Shown one piece after another: positions 62,933-64,000 of a DNA stretch of 64,000 nt. Under the pieces are notes generated by a model. The model searched no databases. It was not told where the DNA came from and saw nothing but the letters and a program-made list of their open reading frames with translations. The position numbers and the translations under genes are program-made. Source of the DNA: Pseudolactococcus chungangensis CAU 28 = DSM 22330. GTDB lineage: Bacteria > Bacillota > Bacilli > Lactobacillales > Streptococcaceae. The stretch lies in the NCBI RefSeq assembly GCF_002441885.1, contig NZ_JXJT01000002.1, forward strand, positions 110,785 through 174,784, read 5' to 3'. Position 1 is the first letter of the stretch. Each line of letters starts with the position of its first letter.

Positions 62933-64000
62933 AAAAACTTAAAAAAGCAGTAGCAGTCTTAGCCGTTGGGCTAGGGCTTTTTAATTACTCAACGGCTTTT
63001 GCCGCAGTTGGTGACCAAGGTGTGGATTGGGCAGTATACCAAGGTAATCAAGGACAGTTTGGTTATGCACATGACAAGTTTTCAATCTCACAGATTGGTG
63101 GTTATAATGGCGTTGGGATTTACTGGCAATCAACCTATGCATCACAAGTGCAGTCATCAATCGCACAAGGTAAACGGGCGCATACCTATATTTGGTATCA
63201 AAGTGTGACTAATACGGACTTGGCCAAAAACATCTTAGATACAATGCTTGCCCAAGTTCAAACACCTAAAGGGTCTATTGTTGCTTTGGACGTTGAGGAC
63301 GGTGTGGCTAATACAGATGTTATTCTTTGGTCGTTGCAGTACATCAAAGATAGAGGATATACACCTTTGCTTTACGGCTATAAGAGCTTTTTAGCTAGTA
63401 ATCTCGACCTCGATCGAATTTCTAGCAAGTTTGGTCTCTGGATAGCGCAATATCCAGACTACAATGTGACACCAACTCCAAATTACAATTACTTTCCGTC
63501 ATGGGATAACATCCAGATTTTCCAGTTTACTTCTACTTATGTAGCTGGTGGATTAGATGGCAATATCGACCTATCAGGTGTGACAGATAATGGATATAAA
63601 AATGGCAATGCCACTAAACCAGTTACCGAAACACCAGCAATTAATGCAGGTAAAGAAGCCGATAAGGTCAAAGGTAGCGCTAAAGAAGTTGGTATGACTG
63701 TAAAAGTCAACTTTAGTTCTCAGAACTATGCGACTGGTGAAGTTATCCCAGATTGGGTCAAAGGGACATCTTACCAAATTATTGAAAAATCAGGCGATAA
63801 AGTCTTGCTTGATGGTATCATGAGCTGGTTGAGTGTGTATGACGTTGAGACACTGGATGCGTCAACGAGCGTACCAACTATAAATGCTGGGCAAATTCAT
63901 ATCGTACAATATGGCGAAAACTTAAGTAGCATCGCTTTGAAGTACGGCACAACATGGCAAGAATTGGCACGTATTAACGCTTTAAGCAATCCTGATATTA
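62929..64000 (+). CDS. GH25 lysozyme endolysin with signal peptide and LysM domain, 3' end outside window
   Basis: At least 357 codons without stop. Residues 1-25 form a signal peptide (KKLKKAVAVLAVGLGLF, cleavage after AFA). The GH25 catalytic domain (GVDWAVYQGNQGQFGYAHDK ... IVALDVEDG ... IQIFQFTSTYVAGGLDGNID) follows to about residue 215, then an SH3-like segment (VGMTVKVNFSSQNYATGE ... WLSVYDVETLD) and the start of a LysM repeat (HIVQYGENLSSIALKYG). The signal peptide indicates Sec-dependent export before holin triggering. Confidence 0.9.
   Translation, partial: MKKLKKAVAVLAVGLGLFNYSTAFAAVGDQGVDWAVYQGNQGQFGYAHDKFSISQIGGYNGVGIYWQSTYASQVQSSIAQGKRAHTYIWYQSVTNTDLAKNILDTMLAQVQTPKGSIVALDVEDGVANTDVILWSLQYIKDRGYTPLLYGYKSFLASNLDLDRISSKFGLWIAQYPDYNVTPTPNYNYFPSWDNIQIFQFTSTYVAGGLDGNIDLSGVTDNGYKNGNATKPVTETPAINAGKEADKVKGSAKEVGMTVKVNFSSQNYATGEVIPDWVKGTSYQIIEKSGDKVLLDGIMSWLSVYDVETLDASTSVPTINAGQIHIVQYGENLSSIALKYGTTWQELARINALSNPDI

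Larger units (their letters stand above)
27770..64000. mobile_element. Temperate siphophage (prophage), right end outside the window
   Basis: A continuous block of phage genes in canonical order: integrase, repressor region, replication, origin, packaging, head, tail, baseplate, holin and the start of the endolysin. The left boundary is between tRNA-Cys and the integrase gene. The exact attachment core cannot be fixed because the right end is not present. No structural gene is visibly broken, so the phage may be functional. Confidence 0.93.

Overview
The window comes from a low-GC Gram-positive coccus, most likely Lactococcus or the closely related Pseudolactococcus (Streptococcaceae). This is inferred from gene content and gene pairing: pbp2B-recR-ddl, recU-pbp1A divergent from a DUF1273 gene, PepO, the small ORF in front of nrdG, and a lactococcal-style siphophage. 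It was not confirmed by any search.

Positions 1-27770 are chromosomal backbone. The left part is a cell-wall/recombination block: the 3' part of pbp2B, then recR and ddl. Next comes a beta-glucoside locus (RpiR-type regulator, cellobiose-type PTS EIIC with a cre site and a large leader hairpin, and a GH1 6-phospho-beta-glucosidase). Two tandem DUF1307 lipoproteins and murF follow. A decayed substrate-binding lipoprotein, a PadR-DUF1129 pair with a palindromic operator and a secreted LysM protein come next. Housekeeping genes follow: prfC, a DEAD-box helicase with a long structured leader, era, a lipid II flippase-like exporter, nrdG with its small upstream ORF, a VOC dioxygenase, a Gfo/Idh/MocA oxidoreductase, pepO, a DUF1273 gene, recU and pbp1A. 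A tRNA-Cys gene ends this part.

From just downstream of tRNA-Cys to the right edge lies a temperate siphophage genome, cut by the window inside the endolysin. Its lysogeny module runs leftward: tyrosine integrase, a PD-(D/E)xK nuclease-like protein, an ImmA/IrrE-type peptidase and a CI-like repressor. It faces a consensus rightward promoter. The early region holds several tiny genes and a second small XRE regulator with two matching 16-bp operators. The replication/recombination genes are a Rad50-like ATPase, a Sak4-like ATPase, a DUF669 protein, an SF2 helicase and a primase-helicase. These are followed by a repeat-rich putative origin and a RusA resolvase. A DUF722-type late regulator leads into packaging, head, tail and lysis genes. 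The tail chaperone pair carries a clear -1 frameshift signal.

Four accessory cassettes stand out in the prophage. They are the nuclease between integrase and repressor, an antisense DUF4393 (Abi-alpha) gene with its own promoter inside the early operon, a promoter-uspA-terminator unit in front of the terminase, and a MuF-type head protein with an HEXXH metallopeptidase tail followed by a small possible immunity gene and a terminator. The MuF/HEXXH pair and the Abi-alpha gene are the best candidates for undescribed phage-host or phage-phage conflict systems. All functions given are inferred from sequence motifs and context.
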